From a virus: a stretch of DNA of 26,423 nucleotides. The stretch is from the IMG/VR virus record IMGVR_UViG_3300027329_000055, positions 1-26,423 of that record. One strand, 5' to 3'. This document shows, piece after piece, positions 1-7,199 of this stretch. Both the position numbers and the translations under genes were made by a program. Position 1 is the stretch's first letter; each line of letters opens with the position of its first letter. Below the pieces are notes generated by a model. The model was not told the origin of the DNA, did not search any database, and saw nothing but the letters and a program-made list of their open reading frames with translations.

Positions 1-1257
1 CTTCACCCCGTCAAAGGCACCTTGGAAGGTCCCAACCGCAGAATTGCCCCAGCCGACAACAGCCGACAGCGCTGATTGCAGGCCGTCGTAAATCCCCGCT
101 TGCGCGCCCGCCCAACCCGCCTCGACGCGGGGCCAGGCGGCTGTGGCCGCCAGCGCCAGGCGATCCCACGCCTCTGCCGCCACGTCGCGCAAGAGGCTGA
201 AGGCCGCACCAACCCCGCCGACTTTGCCCGCCAGTTGGGTGAACTGGTAAACAAGCTCACCCGCGCCGACGATAAGCGCGCCGATCCCTGTGCGGATCAA
301 GGCGCCGCGCAAAACCACCAGCCCGGTTGCCAGACCCTTGACCGACAGCGCAGCCGCCGCCAGCCCCGCGACCCAGCGTCCGGCCATCAGTGCGGCAAAT
401 GTTGCGGCATAGGTTGTCAGCCGCCCCAGATTGTCAAAGACCGCCGTCACCGCCTGGCCAAGAACGCCCGTGCCACGGGCCGCATCCCCAAGCGCATTGG
501 CAATGGTTTCCAGCGCAGGCGCGACCGCCGCCGTGAGGCGATTGGTCAGGCCCAGCCAGATCAGGCTGAGCTTGGCAATCGCATCCCCCGTCCTTTCGAT
601 CTGTGCCGCATCGGTCGCGCTCACGGCCACCCCGAAGTCGCGCACGTCCTTGACCGCCTCTCGCAAGGTGGCAGGATCAATCCGCAAGAAGGCGAGCGCT
701 GCCTTGTCGCCAAAGAGGTCCGAGGCCACGGCCGCGCGTTCCGCCTCAGGGACAAGTCGGGCCAAGGCCTCCTGGATCGTGACGATCCGTTCATCCAAGG
801 GCAAAACCTGAAGATCCCGCGCCGAGAGACGCAACCGCTCCAACGCCCCAACAGCAGATCCTGAACCCAACGCGGCTTCAGACAGCCGCGTGGTCAGCTT
901 CTTCGTCGCCTGTTCGATCTCGCCCAGTGAGACCCCGGCCAATTCACCCGCCAGGGTCAGGACCTGCAGGCTTTCCACCGATGTCTTCAGCGAGGCCGCC
1001 ATGTCAGCCTGCGCACCAATCGTGTCGAGGCCCGAGCGGATCATCGCCACACCGGCCGCCGCTGCTGCGGCGGTCATCGCCGCAACAGCGATCCCGGCCT
1101 TTGTTGCAAAACCCGCAAGCCGCGTGTTCGCCCGCTCCATTTCTGAAGACAACCGACCAAAGCCCTTGGTGCCAGCCTCGCCGATTCCCTCAAGCTCGGC
1201 ACGAACCTGACGGCCGCCTACAGCCGCAAGCCGGACAGAGATGCGTTTTTCGGCCAT
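1..1257 (-). CDS. Phage tail tape measure protein (lambda gpH-like), N-terminal part
   Basis: The frame opens at ATG 1257 and stays open to base 1, giving 419 visible residues; the C-terminal part lies beyond the window. Tape measure proteins set tail length and are threaded inside the tail tube. The N-terminus has the 'GEAGTKGFGRLSSEM' type segment usual in lambda-family tape measures, followed by Ala-rich hydrophobic stretches (around residues 50-65), a long helical region, and further hydrophobic segments around residues 255-320. The gene follows the tail tube and G/T chaperone genes exactly as in lambda (V, G-T, H), which supports the call. The T-frame stop lies 27 nt upstream. An AGGA-type ribosome binding site precedes the start. 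Large plus-strand frames over it are antisense shadows. Confidence 0.85.
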   Translation of the reverse strand, partial: MAEKRISVRLAAVGGRQVRAELEGIGEAGTKGFGRLSSEMERANTRLAGFATKAGIAVAAMTAAAAAAGVAMIRSGLDTIGAQADMAASLKTSVESLQVLTLAGELAGVSLGEIEQATKKLTTRLSEAALGSGSAVGALERLRLSARDLQVLPLDERIVTIQEALARLVPEAERAAVASDLFGDKAALAFLRIDPATLREAVKDVRDFGVAVSATDAAQIERTGDAIAKLSLIWLGLTNRLTAAVAPALETIANALGDAARGTGVLGQAVTAVFDNLGRLTTYAATFAALMAGRWVAGLAAAALSVKGLATGLVVLRGALIRTGIGALIVGAGELVYQFTQLAGKVGGVGAAFSLLRDVAAEAWDRLALAATAAWPRVEAGWAGAQAGIYDGLQSALSAVVGWGNSAVGTFQGAFDGVK

Positions 1258-1284
1258 TGGGAGGACAGGTCCTGTTGATGAAGG

Positions 1285-1605
1285 TCAGTCGTGGTTTGCG
1301 GCGATCTGCGCGTTCACGCAGCGCACCATCACCGCCTCGACGGCGGGCAAGAGTTCTGCGATAGCGGGGGCCGGCACACCTAAGGCCGCACCAAGCGCAA
1401 AGGCCGCGTTCATGTCCCAACCGATCACCGCGCCGGGGACGATGCGAAGTTGGCCTCCCATGCGGCCGACCAGGTCCCAGACCTGCCAGCCCTCAAGTGT
1501 GAGCGGCTGGTTCAGTCGTGCAGGGCAGTCAGGGCAGACGGCTCCGCAGGCTGCGCAGTAGCTGTCGCCCCCGCCGAACTCCCACTCGGCACGGGCGATG
1601 AGGCG
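1285..1605 (-). CDS. Tail assembly chaperone T domain, read by -1 frameshift from G
   Basis: This 106-codon frame ends at TGA 1287-1285 and is in the -1 frame relative to the upstream gene. It has no ATG, GTG or TTG between the preceding in-frame stop (upstream of 1640) and well inside the domain, so it cannot be started conventionally. It joins the upstream frame exactly at the slippery heptamer 1611-1605, giving a predicted 221-residue G-T fusion (115 + 106). The sequence resembles short phage T/DUF1799-type chaperone domains: a W-x-x-W segment, then 'GGQLRIVPGAVIGWDMNAA' and a hydrophobic helix. Near its start it carries a CxxC-x3-CxxC cluster (YCAACGAVCPDC) that could bind zinc. G and G-T coat and guide the tape measure during tail assembly. 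The short product is G alone. Confidence 0.8.
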   Translation of the reverse strand, partial: RLIARAEWEFGGGDSYCAACGAVCPDCPARLNQPLTLEGWQVWDLVGRMGGQLRIVPGAVIGWDMNAAFALGAALGVPAPAIAELLPAVEAVMVRCVNAQIAANHD

Positions 1606-1949
1606 TTTTTTTCCGCGTCCAAGAGCAGGCCCTTCGCGACATAAACGCTCTGGAAGGCCTCAAAGATCGGCCAGATATCCAAAAGCGCGTCGATGGCATC
1701 AGGGCTTACCGGCAATGGCTCGCCCTCGGCATCCCCAATCCCCTCCCAGTCGAGGATCGCCGAGCGCGCCAGTGCCTTGGCCATCGCCAATGCCGCCTCC
1801 TCCGTCCTCGCCTCTTTCGGCAGGTCGGTAATCGCGGGGTCGCTGCGTGCCGCGACCATCAGCGCCGTGGTGAGCGGGCGAAGCTTTACGCGTACGCCGG
1901 GGGCGAGGTCGCACCAAAAGGGTGCGTTGGTGAGATCAAGTGTCAGCAT
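1512..1949 (-). CDS. Tail assembly chaperone G (zero-frame product)
   Basis: 145 residues starting with MLTLDLTNAPFW at ATG 1949. A longer frame begins further upstream, but it would run into the tail tube gene, whose stop is at 1961, so 1949 is preferred. The protein is mainly helical with a beta-like N-terminus, and its size is close to lambda gpG (140 aa). It sits between the tail tube and tape measure genes, the fixed place of tail chaperones in siphophages. About 30 residues before its end it passes through A AAA AAC. Most ribosomes should continue to the TGA at 1512, and a minority should shift to -1 and make the G-T fusion. The last ~30 zero-frame residues are Ser/Ala/Pro-rich low complexity, as expected for a tail that overlaps a constrained frame. 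Confidence 0.8.
   Translation of the reverse strand: MLTLDLTNAPFWCDLAPGVRVKLRPLTTALMVAARSDPAITDLPKEARTEEAALAMAKALARSAILDWEGIGDAEGEPLPVSPDAIDALLDIWPIFEAFQSVYVAKGLLLDAEKNASSPVPSGSSAGATATAQPAEPSALTALHD
1605..1611 (-). promoter_or_regulatory. Programmed -1 ribosomal frameshift site (A AAA AAC)
   Basis: On the minus strand the zero frame reads GAA AAA AAC, i.e. the X XXY YYZ heptamer A AAA AAC, inside a run of seven A (1606-1612). Slipping back one base continues as CGC CTC ATC, the T frame. A small inverted repeat, GCCGA (1590-1586) and TCGGC (1577-1573), starts 14 nt downstream and could stimulate shifting; its stem is weak and a larger GC-rich fold is possible. Confidence 0.8.
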
Positions 1950-1960
1950 GGGTGGGTGTC

Positions 1961-2899
1961 TCAGTAGGAAGCGACAGTGTTGACGAGGACGGCGGTACAA
2001 AGGCGCGCAGGACTTGCGGCCTTGGCCGCCTGCCATTCGAAGGTGGCCTGAATGCCCTGCGGCCCGGGGATTTCGATCCGAGGGCGCGGCAGGTAGACAG
2101 CATGGGCCGTGAAGGTGAAGCTGGCACTTGCCCCAAGGCTATAGGCAAAGACCAACTCACAAGGCGTGCCGTCCAGGGCTTGGGTGATGAGGGCGGTGTC
2201 GGCAAAGCGAACCTCCATCCGCCCGGTCAGGGACGCCATGCCGGGATCAGCGCCCTCGATCTTGCCGTCAGCGCGGATGGTCTCGATCCGATCGAGCCCG
2301 TTGGAATAGGTGACCTCCGCCGAGATGACATTGCCGAGCGGCGTCCCGTTGCGGGTAATGGATCCGTTGAAGTGGCCAAAGCGCTGCTGCGCCAGAGCCG
2401 TGGTCGTACCTGCAGCCGTTGCAGCGGCGGCGCTCTCCCCTTGCGCCACCAGCCGCGCGGTTGCGGTCAGAAGCCCTGACCGTGACATCTGCCAGCTTAG
2501 CTGATCGCAAACGCAGCCCGTGTACATCGCATAGCGCGGCACTTCGGGCATGCCCGTCTCGATCGCCATACTCGGCAGCGACCAGTTCCCCGACTGGAAC
2601 GTGTGGGTCTTAGGCGTCGTGCCGGTGGTGGTAGGACCTCCGAAGGCGGCCTTCAGCCAGAGGCCAAAGTTCTCAACATCGATCGGTACGACGACATCGC
2701 CATCCGCCGTGACCGCATCCTTGATCGGGGCTAGTGGATCGCGCCCTTGGCCCAAGAGCTCCGAGGCAATCAAGGGCTGCTCGGACCCAAGCGTGGTGCT
2801 GGCAAAGGGCACCGTGCGGAACCCTGTCGCGGGCGCAGTGCCATAGACAGTCTCGAACGCCAGCGCCATTTGCGCCCGCGCCCCATGGGCTCGTGCCAT
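1961..2899 (-). CDS. Major tail tube protein (lambda gpV position)
   Basis: 312 residues from ATG 2899, with a GAGGGG ribosome binding site about 9 nt upstream. It resembles the phage_tail_tube family of lambdoid prophages: an N-terminal 'ETVYGTAPATGFRTVPF' segment, a beta-rich body with a TATARL-type strand around residues 140-155, and a C-terminal region on nucleotide-polymer-like beta scaffolds. Many copies stack into the hollow tube through which DNA passes. It lies between the U-like terminator and the G/T chaperones, as in lambda. A plus-strand nuclease gene starts 70 bp upstream in the opposite direction, so it may have its own promoter in that short divergent gap. Confidence 0.8.
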   Translation of the reverse strand: MARAHGARAQMALAFETVYGTAPATGFRTVPFASTTLGSEQPLIASELLGQGRDPLAPIKDAVTADGDVVVPIDVENFGLWLKAAFGGPTTTGTTPKTHTFQSGNWSLPSMAIETGMPEVPRYAMYTGCVCDQLSWQMSRSGLLTATARLVAQGESAAAATAAGTTTALAQQRFGHFNGSITRNGTPLGNVISAEVTYSNGLDRIETIRADGKIEGADPGMASLTGRMEVRFADTALITQALDGTPCELVFAYSLGASASFTFTAHAVYLPRPRIEIPGPQGIQATFEWQAAKAASPARLCTAVLVNTVASY

Positions 2900-2968
2900 C
2901 CTCTTTTCCCCTCTAAAGATTGATTGTGTTCACGGCGCAGCCTGCCATCTTCTCGACAAGGGTGCGGA

Positions 2969-3409
2969 ATGAACAGATTATCGAGATATACGGCCGACTT
3001 GGCCGGGTCGCAGACGTCGCGTGGCCTTTCTTACGCTGCGGTCATGGCGACGTGCATTTCCATGATGCTCGCGCCCACATCGGCGACCGCCGAAGAGTTT
3101 TCAGGGACTGTGACGCGCGTCACAGACGGCGATACCTTCCATTTGAGCGGGGTCGACCCCGCAATCCGCGTGTGGGGCCTTGATGCTCCAGAACGTAATG
3201 AGCGTGGAGGTTCTGCCGCCACCCGGGCCATGCGCAGCTTGATCGGCGGCCAGCCTCTGACCTGTGTGCTCGTCGACATTGATCGCTACCAGCGCCTCGT
3301 CGGCCAGTGTTTCTTGCCAAATGGCCGCGACATCGCCGAAGCCATGATCTCCATGGGCGTCGCCACCGAATATTGCCGCTATTCTCGCGGCTTTTACGGC
3401 AATTGCTGA
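2969..3409 (+). CDS. Exported thermonuclease-like (SNase family) protein
   Basis: 146 residues from ATG 2969, chosen because AAGGGTG lies just upstream and the downstream N-terminus forms a signal peptide (hydrophobic residues ~21-36, likely cleavage after Ala-Thr-Ala at 41). A longer frame from 2924 adds 15 unlikely residues. The mature part is a staphylococcal-nuclease fold: DGDT at 53-56 (metal ligands), R67, D72 and E75 in RVWGLDAPE, and R109 in DRYQRL, matching R35, D40, E43 and R87 of the Staphylococcus enzyme. All catalytic positions are present, so it should be active on DNA and RNA outside the cytoplasm. Four cysteines in the mature part (C99, C114, C136, C146) could form disulfides. 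It is the only plus-strand gene inside the tail genes, inserted between U and V: a moron by position. Confidence 0.85.
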   Translation: MNRLSRYTADLAGSQTSRGLSYAAVMATCISMMLAPTSATAEEFSGTVTRVTDGDTFHLSGVDPAIRVWGLDAPERNERGGSAATRAMRSLIGGQPLTCVLVDIDRYQRLVGQCFLPNGRDIAEAMISMGVATEYCRYSRGFYGNC

Positions 3410-3431
3410 GCGAAGACACGCGTTTTGCAGC

Positions 3432-3851
3432 TCACCCGAGTGGGTCTGTCGTCGAATAATGCAGGATGACCGGGATGACTGCCGCTTTCAGGCTGGCCGC
3501 GCCTTCAACTGGCAGATCGACGGGCTGCGGTGCTTCGGCCTCGACCCAGTCGCAGAGCCCCTCCAGCGTGCGGCCAGCAGCAATGACGGCGCCGATGCTG
3601 GCGCAGAGGGCATCGAAGGTGGCGTCGCGGTTCGCGCCCTGCACAACTGCCTCGATTTCGGCGCGGTGCCGGTAGTGATAGGTCAGCGGCGACAGTGTCA
3701 CTTCCGGCTCGCCGGGTTCACCGTCGCGCAAGATCATCAGCCCTGCGGGTGGGATGCGGTCCGGCAAGACCTCGCCCCGCAAAACCGGCACATGCGGGAT
3801 CGTGCGCAACAGAACCGCCAGGGCGGTGAGGATGGTTTCTCGTTGTGTCAC
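3432..3851 (-). CDS. Tail terminator-like protein (lambda gpU position)
   Basis: 139 residues; the best start is GTG 3851, which overlaps the upstream stop as GTGA. The size is close to lambda gpU (131 aa), and the gene sits between the Z-like and V-like genes. It has an N-terminal helix, then beta strands ('GLMILRDGEPGEPEVTLSP') and a second helix, compatible with the U/terminator fold that caps the tail tube. In databases related proteins are often mislabelled acyl-CoA transferase; nothing here supports an enzyme. It ends 22 bp from the convergent nuclease gene, with no strong terminator visible between them. Confidence 0.65.
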   Translation of the reverse strand: MTQRETILTALAVLLRTIPHVPVLRGEVLPDRIPPAGLMILRDGEPGEPEVTLSPLTYHYRHRAEIEAVVQGANRDATFDALCASIGAVIAAGRTLEGLCDWVEAEAPQPVDLPVEGAASLKAAVIPVILHYSTTDPLG

Positions 3852-4480
3852 CAGCCCCTCCCTTCAATCCAGTTCGCAGCAATCGCACCGGGGATGCGCT
3901 TTACTGCGGTCTCGGCTGACCGTGACAGATCCAGCCGTTTGGTAAGTTTGACCTGCCGAACCAGCAGAAAGATTGGCACCGTAGCCATTCCGCGACCGGT
4001 TTTCGCGCGCGAGGCAACGCCAAGGCCGTGGCTGTTGAGCCTGCCCTCTGCCACCAGCAGGCTGGGACCACGCGATCGATAAACGAACCGCAGTTGCAGC
4101 CCACGTCGCTGTTCCCACTCTCTCGGTGTGATGCGACCACCCCGAGTAGACTTGCCAGCCGCTGCCGTCGGAATGGCCAGCCATAGGCCACTTTTTGAGC
4201 GAATGAGTGGGCCAGTTTCGTGTGCACCCACAATCATGGGAGCGTTGGACCAAACGAGGGCCGCCGCATTGAGGCTGGCCTTGCCCTTGGGGTATTGCGC
4301 CGATCGGATGGTGCGCGCCAAACGGTCCCCAAGGCCCGCACCGGTGATCTGGCGGCGCCAGTCTGACTTGAGGCCCGAGCTCGCTTCAAGGATTGCTGCC
4401 GATACCGCTCGCTCGCCCGCATTGATTTCCGCCTGCATCATTGCGACCAAGTTGAGATCAATGCCAAGCGTCAGTTTCAT
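3848..4480 (-). CDS. DUF6441 family protein, Z-like tail completion
   Basis: 210 residues from ATG 4480 (MKLTLGIDLN). The frame extends to a TTG at 4507, but this would overlap the preceding gene by 20 bp, while ATG 4480 leaves a 7-nt gap. It begins with a helix, then has Arg-rich segments and a basic C-terminal half. I recognise the DUF6441 pattern of alphaproteobacterial prophages. Its position after the FII-like gene and before the U-like gene equals lambda Z, a tail completion protein needed to join head and tail. The function is inferred from order; the family itself is uncharacterised. Confidence 0.65.
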   Translation of the reverse strand: MKLTLGIDLNLVAMMQAEINAGERAVSAAILEASSGLKSDWRRQITGAGLGDRLARTIRSAQYPKGKASLNAAALVWSNAPMIVGAHETGPLIRSKSGLWLAIPTAAAGKSTRGGRITPREWEQRRGLQLRFVYRSRGPSLLVAEGRLNSHGLGVASRAKTGRGMATVPIFLLVRQVKLTKRLDLSRSAETAVKRIPGAIAANWIEGRGW

Positions 4481-4487
4481 GCTGGGG

Positions 4488-4799
4488 TCACGCCGGGTTA
4501 AGGTCAATGCTCCAGATCAGCCGTTCGCGGTCACGGCGCGGCTCGCCCTGGATCAGGAAGGTCTCTTCCCCGATCAGGATCTGTTCCTGTGGGCGCGGAT
4601 CAGGAATATCCACCACCCGAACGTCAATCCGGGTGGTGTCAGAAAGCAGCCGTGCCGACCCAAACTCTGTAATTTCGTCGGGACGTCGCAGAATGCCGCG
4701 CGCGCGGGTGAACTGCCCCTTACCATCCCGATGCCACAACTCGACCGAGATGTTGGGGTCGGTAAAAAGAACCCCCAGCGCGTCTGCAAAGGCGGTCAT
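4488..4799 (-). CDS. Head-tail joining protein (lambda FII-like)
   Basis: 103 residues; ATG 4799 overlaps the capsid stop by one base (TGATG), indicating translational coupling. The protein is beta-rich: 'ARGILRRPDEITEFGSARL', then 'TRIDVRVVDIPDPRPQEQI' and 'LIWSIDL' at the end, the usual pattern of phage_attach/FII proteins, which close the filled head and bind the tail. Lambda gpFII is 117 aa. It follows major capsid directly; no lambda FI equivalent is present between them. Confidence 0.65.
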   Translation of the reverse strand: MTAFADALGVLFTDPNISVELWHRDGKGQFTRARGILRRPDEITEFGSARLLSDTTRIDVRVVDIPDPRPQEQILIGEETFLIQGEPRRDRERLIWSIDLNPA

Positions 4800-5812
4800 C
4801 AGGTCCGCCGCGCAGAGCGCAGAACCTGAGGACGGGTGCAGATCGGCAGCGGGTTGCTTTCAATCTCGAGCCGCACCCATTCGTCACGGTCGCGGTCTGG
4901 GATCATGCGCGCATAGAGCGGCAGGCCGAGCGTATTCACCGTCTCGAACGTGTCGGCGGGGGCGTAGTAGATCTCGAAGAGCCCCTCGACCCCCTCGGGG
5001 TAGAAATACGCCTTATCCGTCGGCACACCGAAACCGAGGCCTCCGCGATAGCGGCGGAAGGTAATGCCGCCGAAGCTGACCTCTTCGCCCACACGCCCGC
5101 GCAAATCGGCAGCGGCAGCGGTGTTGAGATAGGTCTCGCGCACCTCCTTGTGGGCAACGAGATCGGCGAAGAAGGCCGAGCCGCATTCGGCGCGCAATTG
5201 AATCTGCCCCGCAGCAAGACCGCCGAGGCTGTCCTCGACGCTTTCGATCAGCGCCTGGCAGCGTTTGCGCAAGGCGCCCGAGGCGGGGGTCGCGTTGTCG
5301 AGGTCGAAGTCAACCTCCGCGGCCGGCGTGATGCCGAACTCGGTGTAGTAGTTGACGACCGTGGCCCCATCCTTGGGGTCCTTCACCACGCCCTGGATGC
5401 CGTTGAAGAGGTGGAACTCGAAGGTGGCTTCCGCGTCGTTGCGCAGGCGACCCATCTTGCGGGCTACTTCGGTTTGCACCTGCTGGGTCGCAGTCTCGGA
5501 ACCGAAGTCGCGGATCGCCTGGATTTCGGAGGCCCAAAGCACGTCCTGCTTCTTGAACTGACGGCAGACGAAGGCGCGCATGTCGCGCCGCTCAGGCACT
5601 TGGCTCTCATAGGCCGAGCCACGTTCTGAGAACGGGATCAGCGACAGTGTGCCATCGCGGCTTTCGATCATCACGGTGCGTTGGCGCACGCCACGCGATC
5701 CGAAGAGGCCTGCACCCGACAGGATTGCCGGTTTGAACGGGATGTTTTCCAGAGCCCGGGTGAGCTCGATGATGCTGAAGGCGTCGCCCTCAAAGATGTC
5801 CATGGTTGCCAT
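4799..5812 (-). CDS. Major capsid protein (lambda gpE family)
   Basis: 337 residues, close to lambda gpE (341). The start at ATG 5812 has AAAGGA 7 nt upstream. Features of the phage capsid protein E family (HK97 fold) include the N-terminal 'DIFEGDAFSIIELTRALEN', the 'PFSERGSAYESQVPERRD' region around residues 60-75, 'EFHLFNGIQGVVKDP' in the middle, and a C-terminal 'YARMIPDRDRDEWVRLEIES' that ends with 'LPICTRPQVL'. It builds the head shell with the decoration protein encoded just upstream (5837-6208). Confidence 0.9.
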   Translation of the reverse strand: MATMDIFEGDAFSIIELTRALENIPFKPAILSGAGLFGSRGVRQRTVMIESRDGTLSLIPFSERGSAYESQVPERRDMRAFVCRQFKKQDVLWASEIQAIRDFGSETATQQVQTEVARKMGRLRNDAEATFEFHLFNGIQGVVKDPKDGATVVNYYTEFGITPAAEVDFDLDNATPASGALRKRCQALIESVEDSLGGLAAGQIQLRAECGSAFFADLVAHKEVRETYLNTAAAADLRGRVGEEVSFGGITFRRYRGGLGFGVPTDKAYFYPEGVEGLFEIYYAPADTFETVNTLGLPLYARMIPDRDRDEWVRLEIESNPLPICTRPQVLRSARRT

Positions 5813-5836
5813 GGGTGTGTCCTTTCAGTGGAAGGG

Positions 5837-6208
5837 TCAGCGCAGCACGATGCCGAGCGCAGCGAGGGAGGTGGTTGCAGTCGTGATCTGCGCCTCGGTC
5901 GCGCCCGCAGGCCAACCGATCTGGTGTCGGCTGACGATGGCAGGGCCGCGCAGTACGACGACACCAGAGGCATCGGCGGCTGACGCGTCAACGCCCGCCC
6001 AGAGAATGCCAGCGGCATTCTGACTGCCGTTCGTCGCCGCCGGTGCGAGCCCGGTGTATTTACCGCCCGTGGAGATCTTTCCGAGAACGGTCCCAGGCTC
6101 GAGCTTTCCAGCACCGGAAGTGATGGTGACGGTTTCTCGGGTGTAATCGCGCAGGACTTCCCAGACGAGGAAGCCGCCCGCGTGTTTGCCTTCAGTGAGC
6201 GTGGTCAT
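5837..6208 (-). CDS. Head decoration protein (lambda gpD-like)
   Basis: 123 residues (lambda gpD is 110) from ATG 6208, with AAAGGA upstream. The N-terminal half is 'KHAGGFLVWEVLRDYTRE', followed by a 'GTVLGKIS...' segment, and an Ala/Gly-rich C-terminus carries 'AGILWAGVDA' and 'VVLRGPAIV', as in gpD-type proteins of HDPD family. Trimers bind the expanded head shell and stabilise it against DNA pressure. It lies between the protease and the capsid gene as in lambda. Confidence 0.85.
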   Translation of the reverse strand: MTTLTEGKHAGGFLVWEVLRDYTRETVTITSGAGKLEPGTVLGKISTGGKYTGLAPAATNGSQNAAGILWAGVDASAADASGVVVLRGPAIVSRHQIGWPAGATEAQITTATTSLAALGIVLR

Positions 6209-6214
6209 GGACGC

Positions 6215-7195
6215 TTATCCTTTCGTCTTGAAGGTGCGGGCGATGACCTCGCCCCAGGGATTTGTGGTGGCCACCCGCCCGGGCTGGGCATGCGCAGCGG
6301 TGATGTCGGGAGTTGCCTCGGCCTTTGCCGCCAGAAGCAGGTTGCGGACCTCGTCCAGGCTGGCATCCTCTTCGAGGAATCGCCCAGCCATCTGCGGCTG
6401 GCCTGCAAGGCGACAGAGATCGATCACGGCCCGTGCATGGGCGATGGCCTGGGCGCGGATCCCGACGGCATCCGAGGCCATTAGATTATCGTCGCCCGAA
6501 GGCGGTTCTTCAGGTTCAACCTTTGCGAGGTCAGGCTGGGTGTTGGCGTCGGCAACACGCTCGGCCTGCGGCTCCGGGATTGCAGGCTCATCGGGTTCAC
6601 TTGCCGCGTCCACCACTTCCGGCGGGGCGTTGCGGAACCGCGCCACATCAAAGGACGCGGCGAGTTTCACCGGCTCGGCGATGCGATCGATAAACCCGAA
6701 ATCCAGTGCGTCTTTGGCATCGAGCCAGGTCTCTGCCGCCATCAGAGCGGCGATCTCGTCATCCGGCTTTCCAGACTTAGACGCATAGCCTTGGATCAGG
6801 CTGCCCTTCACCTTGTCGAGCGCCTCGGCCGTTGACCGCATATCCTCGGCCGTGCCCATGACCAGCCCCGAGGGGTCATGGATCATCAGGAAGGCGTTTT
6901 CCGGCATGACGATGGTGTCACCTGCCATGGCGATATAGCTCGCCGCTGAGGCCGCGATCCCATCGATCCAGACGGTGATTTCACCCACATGGCGTTTGAT
7001 CGCGTTGTAAATTGCGACAGCATCAAAGACCGAGCCGCCAGGGCTGTTGAGGCGCAGGTCGATCGCCGCATCGTCGGGCAGCGCGCCCAGCTCTGCCAGA
7101 AAGCCTTTCGCCGTGACGCCGTAAGCGCCGATTTCGTCATAGATCAGCACTTCCGTGCCTGACGCGCGGGCACGGATCGAGTACCAGGATTTCAT
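6215..7195 (-). CDS. ClpP-type head maturation protease with C-terminal scaffold
   Basis: 326 residues from ATG 7195, with AGGAG 7 nt upstream and a 4-nt gap from the portal stop. Residues 1-200 are a ClpP/S14-like serine protease: 'LRLNSPGGSVFDA' (48-59), the nucleophile region 'GIAASAASYIAMAG' with probable Ser83, and 'MIHDPSG' with His106. Residues ~200-240 are an acidic Pro/Glu-rich linker. Residues 240-326 are helical and probably serve as the internal scaffold, like the Nu3 part of lambda gpC. The enzyme trims head proteins during procapsid maturation. No internal start for a separate Nu3-like product is obvious, although an ATG in 'NLMASDAV' (near 6485) is possible. Confidence 0.85.
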   Translation of the reverse strand: MKSWYSIRARASGTEVLIYDEIGAYGVTAKGFLAELGALPDDAAIDLRLNSPGGSVFDAVAIYNAIKRHVGEITVWIDGIAASAASYIAMAGDTIVMPENAFLMIHDPSGLVMGTAEDMRSTAEALDKVKGSLIQGYASKSGKPDDEIAALMAAETWLDAKDALDFGFIDRIAEPVKLAASFDVARFRNAPPEVVDAASEPDEPAIPEPQAERVADANTQPDLAKVEPEEPPSGDDNLMASDAVGIRAQAIAHARAVIDLCRLAGQPQMAGRFLEEDASLDEVRNLLLAAKAEATPDITAAHAQPGRVATTNPWGEVIARTFKTKG

Positions 7196-7199
7196 GAGT

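Noticed and set aside
76-864. 262-residue plus-strand open frame at the left edge
   Set aside because: Antisense to the tape measure frame, which is open across the edge and in lambda gene order.
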